A stretch of 54,200 nucleotides of DNA from Bacillus sp. 522_BSPC (GTDB lineage Bacteria; Bacillota; Bacilli; Bacillales; Cytobacillaceae): assembly GCF_001076885.1 (NCBI RefSeq), contig NZ_JVDT01000162.1, forward strand, positions 1-54,200, given 5' to 3'. The notes below the pieces were generated by a model, which saw nothing but the letters and a program-made list of their open reading frames with translations, searched no databases and was not told the DNA's origin. Made by a program: the position numbers and the translations under genes. Every line of letters starts with the position of its first letter. The stretch's first letter is position 1. Of the stretch, positions 44,502 to 54,029 are shown one piece after another.

Positions 44502-45755
44502 GTGGCAACTTCAGCAAACGTTCAATCGACTCAAAATGCAAAGAGTCTACCTGAACATCAAAAAGGATTAAAGGCTCCACAGATGCCTTTAATTATCGGT
44601 GGACTTATTGTTGCAGCAATTCTATTAGTCTACTTAATAATGACACAAAAGAGTATGCAGCCTATATTATTAATTTTAGGTCTTTTACTTGGTTATACAT
44701 TGTTTCATGCTCGTTTTGGTTTCACATCAGCATTTCGCAGACTTGCATCAGTTGGTAATGGGCAAGCATTGCGTGCACATATGTTAATGCTAGCAGTGGC
44801 AGTATCGTTATTTGCACCAATCTTAGCATACGGCATTTCATTCTTTGGAACTGGAGCAACAGGTTATGTATCACCAGTTGGTGTGAGTCTTGTTGTCGGT
44901 GCCTTCATGTTTGGTATTGGTATGCAGCTTGGTGGCGGATGTGCATCCGGTACCTTGTATGCAGTAGGTGGGGGACGTTCTGTTGCGTTCGTAACACTAT
45001 TATTCTTTATTATTGGTTCAACGATTGGGGCAGCTCATCTGTCTTTTTGGACAGAAGATCTACCATCTTTTGCACCGATTTCATTAGCAACATCAACAGG
45101 TCTTGGCTATGGTGGAGCTTGGCTTGTATCTATTATCTTATTTGGATTCATTGCATGGATTACATTGGTTGTGGAAAGAAAAAGAAAAGCACCAAAAATG
45201 GCCCCACTGCCAACAACAACAGGCTGGAAACGTATTTTCCGCGGTTCTTGGCCATTATTTGCAGCAGCAATCGTGTTAGCTGTACTTAACGCATTAACAT
45301 TAATGACTCGTGGCACACCATGGGGAATTACGTCTGCATTTGCTTTATGGGGTTCAAAAGTAGCGCAATTCTTTGGAATGGATGTAGCAAGCTGGGGATT
45401 CTGGCAAGGAAATGCACAAGCTCTAGAAGCATCTATTTTTGCAGATTCAACTACAATCCTTAATTTTGGAGTAATCCTTGGTGCCTTTTTAGCATCAGCT
45501 GCAGGTGGATTATTTAAATTTTCAAAAGTGACACTTGGAAATGTGCTTGCATCGATTATTGGTGGTTTACTAATGGGATATGGCTCACGTTTAGCATTTG
45601 GCTGTAACGTTGGTGCGTATTTTGGCGGTATCGCATCATTCAGCGTACATGGTTATGTTTGGGGTATTCTAGCATTAGCTGGAACGTTCGTAGCCTTATA
45701 CCTCCGCCCATTATTTGGACTCTCTGTACCAAAATCAAAGGATTCATTCTGTTAA
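44502..45755 (+). CDS. YeeE/YedE-family sulfur-compound transporter
   Basis: 417 residues from GTG 44502 (AAAGGGTG upstream). ATG 44481 is an alternative without a ribosome binding site. About 10-12 membrane spans. The family cysteines are present: GGGCASGTLYAVGGG and GSRLAFGCNVGAYFGG in the second half. The family (TsuA) imports thiosulfate in some bacteria. It probably supplies sulfur or deals with sulfide/persulfide. A promoter TTGACA-17-ATGATA just upstream suggests its own transcription. Confidence 0.87.
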   Translation: MATSANVQSTQNAKSLPEHQKGLKAPQMPLIIGGLIVAAILLVYLIMTQKSMQPILLILGLLLGYTLFHARFGFTSAFRRLASVGNGQALRAHMLMLAVAVSLFAPILAYGISFFGTGATGYVSPVGVSLVVGAFMFGIGMQLGGGCASGTLYAVGGGRSVAFVTLLFFIIGSTIGAAHLSFWTEDLPSFAPISLATSTGLGYGGAWLVSIILFGFIAWITLVVERKRKAPKMAPLPTTTGWKRIFRGSWPLFAAAIVLAVLNALTLMTRGTPWGITSAFALWGSKVAQFFGMDVASWGFWQGNAQALEASIFADSTTILNFGVILGAFLASAAGGLFKFSKVTLGNVLASIIGGLLMGYGSRLAFGCNVGAYFGGIASFSVHGYVWGILALAGTFVALYLRPLFGLSVPKSKDSFC

Positions 45756-45797
45756 TAAAAAAAGTAGGTATCAACTTTGTTGGTGCCTATTTTTTTA
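45756..45797 (+). terminator. Terminator after the YeeE gene
   Basis: TAGGTATCAAC pairs with GTTGGTGCCTA (one G-U) around TTT, then TTTTTTT. Confidence 0.85.
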
Positions 45798-45854
45798 GTT
45801 AAAGGTAGAATTGTCTGATCATGTCGATGTATTCGCTAGAGAGTTTTAATCCTT

Positions 45855-45950
45855 GGACAAAACTAAATAAATAATAGAGTGAACCTATCAACTAGTAATC
45901 TTTTTTTTACGGAAAAGATTAGTATAAATAGTTTCACTCTTTTTTTGTCC
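45855..45950. repeat. Nested inverted-repeat element, 96 bp
   Basis: Outer arms GGACAAAA (45855-45862) and TTTTGTCC (45943-45950), middle arms GAGTGAA and TTCACTC, and inner arms TAGTAATCTTTT and AAAAGATTAGTA form a nested palindromic structure on both strands. It has no ORF. It could be a MITE-like repeat or a small RNA ending in a terminator; the plus strand ends in a T-run. Confidence 0.6.
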
Positions 45951-46268
45951 TGTTGATTTAATTTAATGATTTAAAGCAGGGCCTTTTTATTCATTTTCAG
46001 AAAAGTCTATTTAATGCATAGATAATGATTTAATAATTTTTTATACTAGTTAATGAAAACTACTATTTATATGTATTAAATTTTCACAGTTGTTGATAGA
46101 AGGATTAGGGGGTGTCATTTAAAGGGAAAATATTTTTTGTTTTTTACAAACACTTAATAGTAGATTAATAGAGAGTTTCTACAATAAGGGAGAATAGTTG
46201 ACAAATAGAATGGTGATTCGATTAGCTCCATTTACGGTCAACAGAACTAATTAGGGGGTAACTGGTTG
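45951..46268. other. A+T-rich upstream region of the nucleotidase gene
   Basis: No gene. A TTGACA (46198-46203) occurs without a matching -10. TTAATA-N5-TTAATA (about 46154-46170) resembles two PhoP half sites, which would fit a phosphate-scavenging enzyme, but this is weak. Confidence 0.35.
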
Positions 46269-48302
46269 ATGAAAGGGAAGAAGCATTTTACATTTCTTTT
46301 AAGCGCTATTACTACACTTGCACTTTTAGTATCCATTGTTTTACCAGCTAGTACATATGCTGAGGAAAATAGTGATAGCTTTAAGCTTACGATTATGCAT
46401 ATGAATGATACACATGCACATGCTGATCTATTACCAAATATGATGACAGCAATTAAAGAGGTACGTACAGAAGATCCTGAAGCGCTACTTTTTAATGCAG
46501 GGGATGTTTTTTCTGGTACATTGTATTTCAATGAATATCATGGAAAAGCAGATTTAGCTCTATTAAATATGATGGATTTGGATGCAATGGTTTTTGGAAA
46601 TCACGAATTTGATTTAGGATCTAGTGAGAATGGTCATAAATCCTTATCAGAGTTTGTTTCTGCAGCCAAATTCCCACTACTTGGAACAAATGTAGATTTT
46701 TCCAGTGATGCATTCATGAATAAGCTTGTTAAAAATGAGTTTACTGATTCACCAGAAGATGGGAAAGTTTTTGATGGGATGGTGAAAGAAGTAAATGGAG
46801 AAAAGATTGGGATTTTTGGTTTAACGACAGAAGATACAGCAAATATTTCTAGTCCTGTAAATGTAAAATTCTTAAACTATATTAAAGAGGCTGAACGAGC
46901 TGTACAAGCATTTGAAGAAATGGGAATTAATAAAATTGTTGCTGTAACTCATCTTGGTTATGATAGCAATCCTGATTTCGGGAACGATTTACAGCTAGCT
47001 ACATATGTCGATGGAATCGATGTAGTAGTTGGAGGACATTCTCATACACAGTTAAGCGAGCCAGTTGTTGTAAATAAAGATGAGAAGGGCACAGAAAAAG
47101 AGCCGACCGTTGTTGTTCAAGCATATCAATATTCGCAATTATTAGGAAAACTACAGGTGGAATTTGATGGAAATGGTGTAGTTATCGGACAAGCTGGACA
47201 GCTAATTGATGTTGCTAGTAAAGAAGAAGATTCAGAAGCTGCAGCTATTTTAGCTCCATATAAAGAAAAAATAACCGAGCTTTCTACACAGGAATCTGGG
47301 GCAATTGCTAAGAAAACTCTAGCAAATCCACGTCTTACGGACAGTGATGTAAGTGTCCGCGCAAATGAAACAGAATTAGGAAATCTTGTGACAGATGCAA
47401 TGCTTGCCAAAGCAAAAGAAAGATATCCAGAAACCGTTATTGCATTCCAAAATGGTGGCGGAATCCGTGCGGCAATTGAGGAAGGTCCCATTACAATTGG
47501 AGAAATCATTTCTGTGCTTCCTTTTGGAAATGACCCAGTAGTTGTAGAACTATCTGGTGAGGAAATAAAGCAAATTCTTGAACATAGTGTAAGTCAAGCA
47601 CCAGCAGAAAGCGGTGGTTTCCTCCATGTAGCTGGCATGAAATTTACGTATGATAGTACAAAAGAGTCTGGATCTCGTGTTATATCCATGTATGTAAAAG
47701 TAAATGGAGAATATCAAGAGATCCAAGCAAATCAGAAATATCTTGTAACAACAAATAACTTTACTGCTAAAGGCGGAGATGGATTTGACGTATTCGCTAA
47801 AGCATATCAAGAGGGTAGAGTGCAAGATATTGGTGAAATTGATTGGGAACAGCTTCGTAAATATATGGTCGAGGATTTAGGTGGAGTGGTCGACCCTGTT
47901 CTAGAAGGACGAATTACTGATTTGCTTGGGACAGATCCAGAAACACCTGGGGATGAAGAGGAAGAAGTTACACCAGAGGAACCAGAAGTAGAAAATCCTG
48001 AAACTGGTGGGAATGAAGACGATAGTAGCGATACAGATAATCCAACAGATGCAACAGGTTCAGAAACGGATGATGATAATACAGATATTGGAGATAATGC
48101 TGGTATTGAAAATGATACGGAATTAGAGCAGGATGTTAATGATAATCAAGGCTCTAAAGAAACAGTGTCCAATTCTTCTGAAGGAAATGCTCTTCCAAAT
48201 ACAGCTACAAGTATGTACACAATGCTTTTGGTTGGTGGTATTTTATTAGTAGCAGGGATTGGGTTCCTTGTATTTAGAATGATGAAGTATTCTAAAGCAT
48301 AA
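46269..48302 (+). CDS. Cell-wall anchored 5'-nucleotidase
   Basis: 677 residues from ATG 46269 (TTG one codon earlier is possible; ribosome binding site AGGGGGTAA). Signal peptide, then a metallophosphoesterase domain with HMNDTHAHAD, NAGDVFSGTLYF, FGNHEFDLG and GGHSHTQL. A 5'-nucleotidase C-terminal domain (about 350-550, FQNGGGIRAAIEEG, KGGDGFDVF) follows. An acidic Asp/Glu/Thr linker (about 560-640) leads to the sorting signal LPNTA, a membrane span and KYSKA. LPNTA is the motif of class D sortases such as B. anthracis SrtC. It would release phosphate from nucleotides outside the cell. Confidence 0.93.
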   Translation: MKGKKHFTFLLSAITTLALLVSIVLPASTYAEENSDSFKLTIMHMNDTHAHADLLPNMMTAIKEVRTEDPEALLFNAGDVFSGTLYFNEYHGKADLALLNMMDLDAMVFGNHEFDLGSSENGHKSLSEFVSAAKFPLLGTNVDFSSDAFMNKLVKNEFTDSPEDGKVFDGMVKEVNGEKIGIFGLTTEDTANISSPVNVKFLNYIKEAERAVQAFEEMGINKIVAVTHLGYDSNPDFGNDLQLATYVDGIDVVVGGHSHTQLSEPVVVNKDEKGTEKEPTVVVQAYQYSQLLGKLQVEFDGNGVVIGQAGQLIDVASKEEDSEAAAILAPYKEKITELSTQESGAIAKKTLANPRLTDSDVSVRANETELGNLVTDAMLAKAKERYPETVIAFQNGGGIRAAIEEGPITIGEIISVLPFGNDPVVVELSGEEIKQILEHSVSQAPAESGGFLHVAGMKFTYDSTKESGSRVISMYVKVNGEYQEIQANQKYLVTTNNFTAKGGDGFDVFAKAYQEGRVQDIGEIDWEQLRKYMVEDLGGVVDPVLEGRITDLLGTDPETPGDEEEEVTPEEPEVENPETGGNEDDSSDTDNPTDATGSETDDDNTDIGDNAGIENDTELEQDVNDNQGSKETVSNSSEGNALPNTATSMYTMLLVGGILLVAGIGFLVFRMMKYSKA

Positions 48303-48320
48303 TAATACATTTTCAAATGA

Positions 48321-48369
48321 AATAGTCCTTTTGTTAAGTGTTAGTTACTTTAACAAAAGGACTATTTTT
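48321..48369 (+). terminator. Terminator after the nucleotidase gene
   Basis: AATAGTCCTTTTGTTAA pairs with TTAACAAAAGGACTATT, then TTT. Confidence 0.88.
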
Positions 48370-48520
48370 ATAGTTTGAATGACAAAAGAAATTCAGTAAA
48401 AGTAGAGAACACCTTCCCTGTACATAATGAAATGGAAAAGCACAGCAAGCCTTTTGGAGAAGGAATTTACGATGGGAATAATTTCTCCATAAATTTTTTT
48501 AAAATTTTTTCAGCAAAGTA

Positions 48521-48567
48521 TAGACAAAACAAATAGATGTGTTAAAATTATCTTTAATTAGAGATAA
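48521..48567 (+). promoter_or_regulatory. YceI promoter with MhqR-type operator (site 3)
   Basis: TAGACA (48521-48526) and TAAAAT (48543-48548), 16-bp spacer. The palindrome TTATCTTTAATTAGAGATAA (48548-48567) abuts the -10. It has the TATCT...AGATA arms of site 1 and one mismatched pair. A further hairpin CCTTGA...TCAAGG (48612-48638) follows. Confidence 0.6.
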
Positions 48568-48658
48568 CTTATTTCAAAGTAAATTATCAATAGCAATCTC
48601 TAATCAGTTTGCCTTGAAATTTTCTAGAAAGATCAAGGGAGACTAATTTTATAATAAA

Positions 48659-48676
48659 TATCTTGAATTCAAAGTA
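48659..48676. promoter_or_regulatory. MhqR-type operator (site 4) in the YceI leader
   Basis: TATCTTGAATTCAAAGTA, centred on GAATTC like site 1, lies 33 bp before the YceI start. The left arm matches, the right arm is AAAGTA instead of AAGATA. Confidence 0.55.
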
Positions 48677-48709
48677 AAAAAACAAAAGGAAAATGGGAGG
48701 AATTTTAAA

Positions 48710-49234
48710 ATGGCAAAATGGACAGTTGATCAATCACATTCAAGCGTAGGATTCGAAGTAAAACATATGATGGTTTCAAAAGTAAAGGGGCAATTTGATT
48801 CTTACACTGCAGACGTTGAAGCTGCTGATTTAACAGATTTAACAACAGCTAGCGTTGCATTCAAGTTTGATGTAGCAAGCATTAATACACATAGCGAAGA
48901 TCGCGATAATCATTTAAAATCAGGTGATTTCTTCGATACAGAGAAATATCCAACAATTGATTTTAAATCAACATCAATTACAAAAGATGGCGATGACTAT
49001 AAAGTAACAGGTGATTTAACGATCAAGGATGTTACTAAGCCGGTTACATTTGATGTAGAATTCGGCGGAAAAGGCACAAATCCATGGGGCGTAGAAGTTT
49101 ACGGTTTCGAAGCAGAAACAAAAATCAACCGTGAAGAATTCGGTCTTACTTGGAATGCAGTACTTGAATCAGGTGGCGTACTAGTAGGAAAAGATATCAA
49201 AATTAAAGTAGAACTAGAAGTAAATCCGGCATAA
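48710..49234 (+). CDS. YceI-family protein
   Basis: 174 residues, no signal peptide. Starts MAKWTVDQSHSSVGFEVKHMMVSKVKGQFD, with DRDNHLKSGDFFDTEKYPTIDFKSTSI and GDLTIKDVTKPVTFDVEFGG, all hallmarks of the YceI lipocalin-like fold that binds isoprenoid lipids such as quinones. GGGAGGAA precedes ATG 48710. It is monocistronic between strong terminators. Its upstream region carries operators like those of the MhqR-like regulon, so it may respond to quinone stress. Confidence 0.93.
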   Translation: MAKWTVDQSHSSVGFEVKHMMVSKVKGQFDSYTADVEAADLTDLTTASVAFKFDVASINTHSEDRDNHLKSGDFFDTEKYPTIDFKSTSITKDGDDYKVTGDLTIKDVTKPVTFDVEFGGKGTNPWGVEVYGFEAETKINREEFGLTWNAVLESGGVLVGKDIKIKVELEVNPA

Positions 49235-49237
49235 GGA

Positions 49238-49295
49238 ATCAAAAAAGATGGCTCTAATGTATCTGAAAGGATGCGTAAGAGCCATCTTTTTTGAT
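49238..49295. terminator. Strong terminator after YceI
   Basis: An 18-bp perfect stem: ATCAAAAAAGATGGCTCT (49238-49255) and AGAGCCATCTTTTTTGAT (49278-49295). T-rich on both strands. Confidence 0.9.
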
Positions 49296-50336
<1,041 letters not shown>

Positions 50337-50482
50337 GCAGAGGAAGGTTTCAATCCTTTCTCTTGAAGCAATAAGTGCAACTAAATCATTTTTTCAAAGG
50401 TAATAAAAATATTAGCGATTGATACAACCCCTTTCCTCGCAGGGAAATGTATAGGAAATTAACGATAAAGGAGCAACCTTAC

Positions 50483-53400
50483 ATGAATATGAAAACGCTT
50501 TTTAATGATAAATGGGAATTTGCAAAAACAAGTTTAGAAGTCGAAGATAGTAGAAACCTAGATTTTGTGCCAATTGATTTGCCACATGACTGGCTTATTT
50601 ATAATACTCTTGATCTCTATGAATCTAGCATTGGCTGGTATCGCAAAAGCTTTTTCTATTCTAAGCAACAAGGTGAACAAGTACTGCTAAGCTTTGATGG
50701 CGTATATATGGATTCAACTGTGTATGTAAATAATCAGTTTGTAGGGGAATGGAAAAATGGTTACTCCTCGTTTGAGCATGATATTACAGCCGCTATGGTT
50801 GATGGGAAAAATAACATACTCGTGAAGGTTGTATATGAAAGCCCCAATAGTAGGTGGTATTCAGGAGCTGGAATTTATCGTAACGTTTGGCTTAAAACAA
50901 GAGATACTAATCATCTTGTAACAGATGGAATATACATTACGATGAATCAAGAGGATACTCGCTGGCATGTTGAAGTTGAGACAGAATTAGCACTTGATCA
51001 AGATGTGCAGCTTAGCCATTCAATTTTTTTCAAAAATCAAAGAATAGCATCTGTCTCTGAAACGATAGATTTTGGTAAGGAAAATTCTGTCTTGAATCAG
51101 CAAAAGCTCATTGTCGATAATCCATTGCTGTGGAGCATGGACGAGCCCAATCTCTATCAGCTTCAAACAGAATTACAAATTATCAATCAGGAATTAAAGA
51201 CAGTAGAAGCTATTACACAAAACATTGGCTTTCGAAATATAATTCTGGATTCAAAGCAAGGTTTTCATTTAAATGGCAAAAGGATGAAGCTGAATGGAGT
51301 TTGCGAACATCATGATTTGGGAGCGTTAGGAGCTGCATTTAATAAACAAGCTTTAAAGAGAAGGTTTGAAATATTGAAAGAAATGGGTGTGAATGCCATA
51401 AGGACAGCCCATAATATGCCTGCAAAGGAATTAATGGACTTGGCTGATGAGATGGGCTTTCTCGTTATTTCAGAAGCTTTTGATATGTGGGAAAGACCAA
51501 AGACAAAGTATGATTATGCACGATTCTTTAAGGAATGGGCACCAATCGATGTGAAAAGCTGGGTGAAGCGCGATCGAAATCATCCAAGTTTATTAATGTG
51601 GAGCATTGGAAATGAGATTTATGATACCCATGCAGATGAGCGAGGGCAGGAATTAACTAGAAAGTTAATGGCGGAAGTACATAAATATGATCCGAAGCAA
51701 AATGCATGGATGACGATTGGATCCAATTATATGCCATGGGAAAATGCACAAAAATGTGCAGATATTGTAAAAGTAGCAGGCTATAATTATGGTGAAAAAT
51801 ATTATCAAAAACACCATGAAGAGCATCCAGACTGGATTATATATGGTAGTGAAACTGCATCTGTTGTCCAAAGTAGGGGCATTTATCATTTCCCTTATGA
51901 ACAATCCATTCTTGCAGATGATGATGAACAGTGTTCGGCCCTTGGGAATAGCTCCACTAGCTGGGGGGCTAAGTCAACGGAAGCTTGTATTATAGCAGAC
52001 AGAGATGCAGTATTTTCCCTAGGAACCTTTATTTGGACAGGTTTTGACTATATCGGGGAACCAACCCCTTATCATACGAAAAATGCATATTTTGGTCAAA
52101 TTGATACAGCTACTTTTAAGAAGGATTCCTTTTATATTTATCAAGCAGAATGGACAGACTACCGGGAAAAACCAATGGTACATCTTTTTCCTTATTGGGA
52201 TTTTAGTGAAGGGCAGATGATTGATGTTCGTGTATGCTCAAACGCACCTAAAGTGGAATTACAGCTGAATGGTAATAAGATTGGTACACATGTTATCGAT
52301 CATGAAAAGGGAACAGAGCTGGTTGGCTGGTGGAAAATTCCTTATGAAAAAGGGCAGTTAACAGCAATTGCCTATGATGAAAAAGGGAATATTATCGCAA
52401 CGGATACGAAAAGTTCTTTCGATGATGCGAAGAAAATTTGCTTGAATGCAGATAAGCGAATACTTACTGCAAACGGAACGGATATTGCTTTTATCGAAAT
52501 TGCAACAAAGGACCAGGATGGAAACCTAGTTGAAAATGCTACAAATCGTGTAAATGTAAATGTAACAGGTGCTGGTCGTTTGATTGGTCTAGATAATGGA
52601 GATAGTACGGATTATGACCAGTACAAAGGTTTAAGCAGAAGATTATTTAGTGGGAAGCTAATGGCCATAATTGCTGCAACGACTGAACCTGGGAAAATTC
52701 AGATAGAGGTAAATTCTAAAGGACTAGAGAGTGCATGCCTAGAAATAGACGCTCAACCGGCTGAAGACAATGAATTAGTTGGGATATCTGCAACGATGAA
52801 AAACACTGATACACCAATTGTGATGGGAGAAGAAGGAGAAATTCCTCTTCGTAAAATTGAAATCATTAGTGAATCTGGGCAATTATTCGACCCAACTAAA
52901 ACAGACATATTCGTTCATGCTAAACTAATCCCTGCAGACACTTCTTATAGAGAAGTAGAGTGGAGTGTTGTAAACGATGCTGGTATTGAATCGAATATTT
53001 CGAAAGTGGAAGTAGCAGGTGATAAAGTAAAGGTTAGTGCTTTAGGAGATGGTGAATTTCGTCTTCGTTGTACAAATAAGAATGGTACAGATAAAACAAA
53101 ACTCATTTCCGAGCTAGAGTTTAAGGCAGCTGGTCTCGGAAAAGCCTATAAGGATCCGTACGGATTTATCTCAGCTGGTTTATATGACTACAGCAAAGGC
53201 GAAGTAACTAATGGGAATGAACGAGGTGTCGCCACAAGTAGGGATGGCGAAACACAAGTAGGATTTCGAGAAATAGACTTTGGAAATTATGGATCAGACA
53301 AAATTACGATGCCGATTTTTTCCTTATCAGATGAAGAGTATCCAATCCAAATTTGGGAAGGAATGCCGGATGAAGAGGGCAGTGAGCTATTAGCAGATGT

Positions 53401-53908
53401 CATTTATCAAAAGCCATCTAAGTGGAATGTTTATCAGGAAGAGACATTCCAATTGTCAAAAAGACTTCGTGGAATTAAATCACTGTGCTTTGTCTTACAT
53501 CAGAAGGTCCATATTAAAGGTTTTTATTTTGAAAAGAAAAATCAAGCGTTTGAACGTAATTATGCGTCTGAGTGTAACCACATCTATGGGGATACCTTTG
53601 AAGTAAAAGAAAATTGCGTAGAAGGAATTGGCAATAATGTATCATTAACTTTTGAAGAATTTGATTTTACTGAGACAGGGGCAACAAAGCTCATTATTTC
53701 AGGAAAGTCACCAATTGAAAAAAACACCATTCATATACGTTCCGCAAACCAAGAAGGCGAAAGCAATCAGATGGTTGAATTTCTTTACTCTGTTGGCTAT
53801 GAAGAACGCGTATTTGATTTAGAGAAAATAACTGGAATACAAAAAGTAACTTTTGTCTTTTTACCAGGTAGTAATTTTGATTTTGAGTGGTTCCAATTTA
53901 AAAGATAG
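50483..53908 (+). CDS. GH2 family glycoside hydrolase with CBM6-like modules
   Basis: 1141 residues from ATG 50483 (AAAGGAG 9 bases upstream). An upstream in-frame reading from 50447 lacks that support. N-terminal sugar-binding, Ig-like and TIM-barrel GH2 domains (about 1-560): NAIRTAHNMPAKELMDLADEMGF, acid/base Glu378 in WSIGNEIYD and nucleophile Glu457 in IYGSETASV; GFDYIGEPTPYH follows. A DUF4982-type Ig domain comes next, then two beta-sandwiches (about 900-1141), the first with DFGNYGSDKITMPIFSL and WEGMPDEEG, CBM6-like. No signal peptide. Probably a beta-galactosidase or related exo-enzyme. Its first codons contain a cre-like TGAAAACGCTTTTT. Confidence 0.87.
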   Translation: MNMKTLFNDKWEFAKTSLEVEDSRNLDFVPIDLPHDWLIYNTLDLYESSIGWYRKSFFYSKQQGEQVLLSFDGVYMDSTVYVNNQFVGEWKNGYSSFEHDITAAMVDGKNNILVKVVYESPNSRWYSGAGIYRNVWLKTRDTNHLVTDGIYITMNQEDTRWHVEVETELALDQDVQLSHSIFFKNQRIASVSETIDFGKENSVLNQQKLIVDNPLLWSMDEPNLYQLQTELQIINQELKTVEAITQNIGFRNIILDSKQGFHLNGKRMKLNGVCEHHDLGALGAAFNKQALKRRFEILKEMGVNAIRTAHNMPAKELMDLADEMGFLVISEAFDMWERPKTKYDYARFFKEWAPIDVKSWVKRDRNHPSLLMWSIGNEIYDTHADERGQELTRKLMAEVHKYDPKQNAWMTIGSNYMPWENAQKCADIVKVAGYNYGEKYYQKHHEEHPDWIIYGSETASVVQSRGIYHFPYEQSILADDDEQCSALGNSSTSWGAKSTEACIIADRDAVFSLGTFIWTGFDYIGEPTPYHTKNAYFGQIDTATFKKDSFYIYQAEWTDYREKPMVHLFPYWDFSEGQMIDVRVCSNAPKVELQLNGNKIGTHVIDHEKGTELVGWWKIPYEKGQLTAIAYDEKGNIIATDTKSSFDDAKKICLNADKRILTANGTDIAFIEIATKDQDGNLVENATNRVNVNVTGAGRLIGLDNGDSTDYDQYKGLSRRLFSGKLMAIIAATTEPGKIQIEVNSKGLESACLEIDAQPAEDNELVGISATMKNTDTPIVMGEEGEIPLRKIEIISESGQLFDPTKTDIFVHAKLIPADTSYREVEWSVVNDAGIESNISKVEVAGDKVKVSALGDGEFRLRCTNKNGTDKTKLISELEFKAAGLGKAYKDPYGFISAGLYDYSKGEVTNGNERGVATSRDGETQVGFREIDFGNYGSDKITMPIFSLSDEEYPIQIWEGMPDEEGSELLADVIYQKPSKWNVYQEETFQLSKRLRGIKSLCFVLHQKVHIKGFYFEKKNQAFERNYASECNHIYGDTFEVKENCVEGIGNNVSLTFEEFDFTETGATKLIISGKSPIEKNTIHIRSANQEGESNQMVEFLYSVGYEERVFDLEKITGIQKVTFVFLPGSNFDFEWFQFKR

Positions 53909-53919
53909 AGCTTAAAATG

Positions 53920-53958
53920 AAGCTTACCGTACGAATGAAAAAGTACGGTAAGCTTTTT
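53920..53958 (+). terminator. Terminator after the GH2 gene
   Basis: AAGCTTACCGTAC pairs with GTACGGTAAGCTT, then TTT. Confidence 0.88.
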
Positions 53959-54029
53959 ATTGCGTTTTTGGTGATGATGAAATTTTTGTTGGTTAGCATT
54001 TGGAAAATAAGAGGGGTTAGAGAAGGAAG

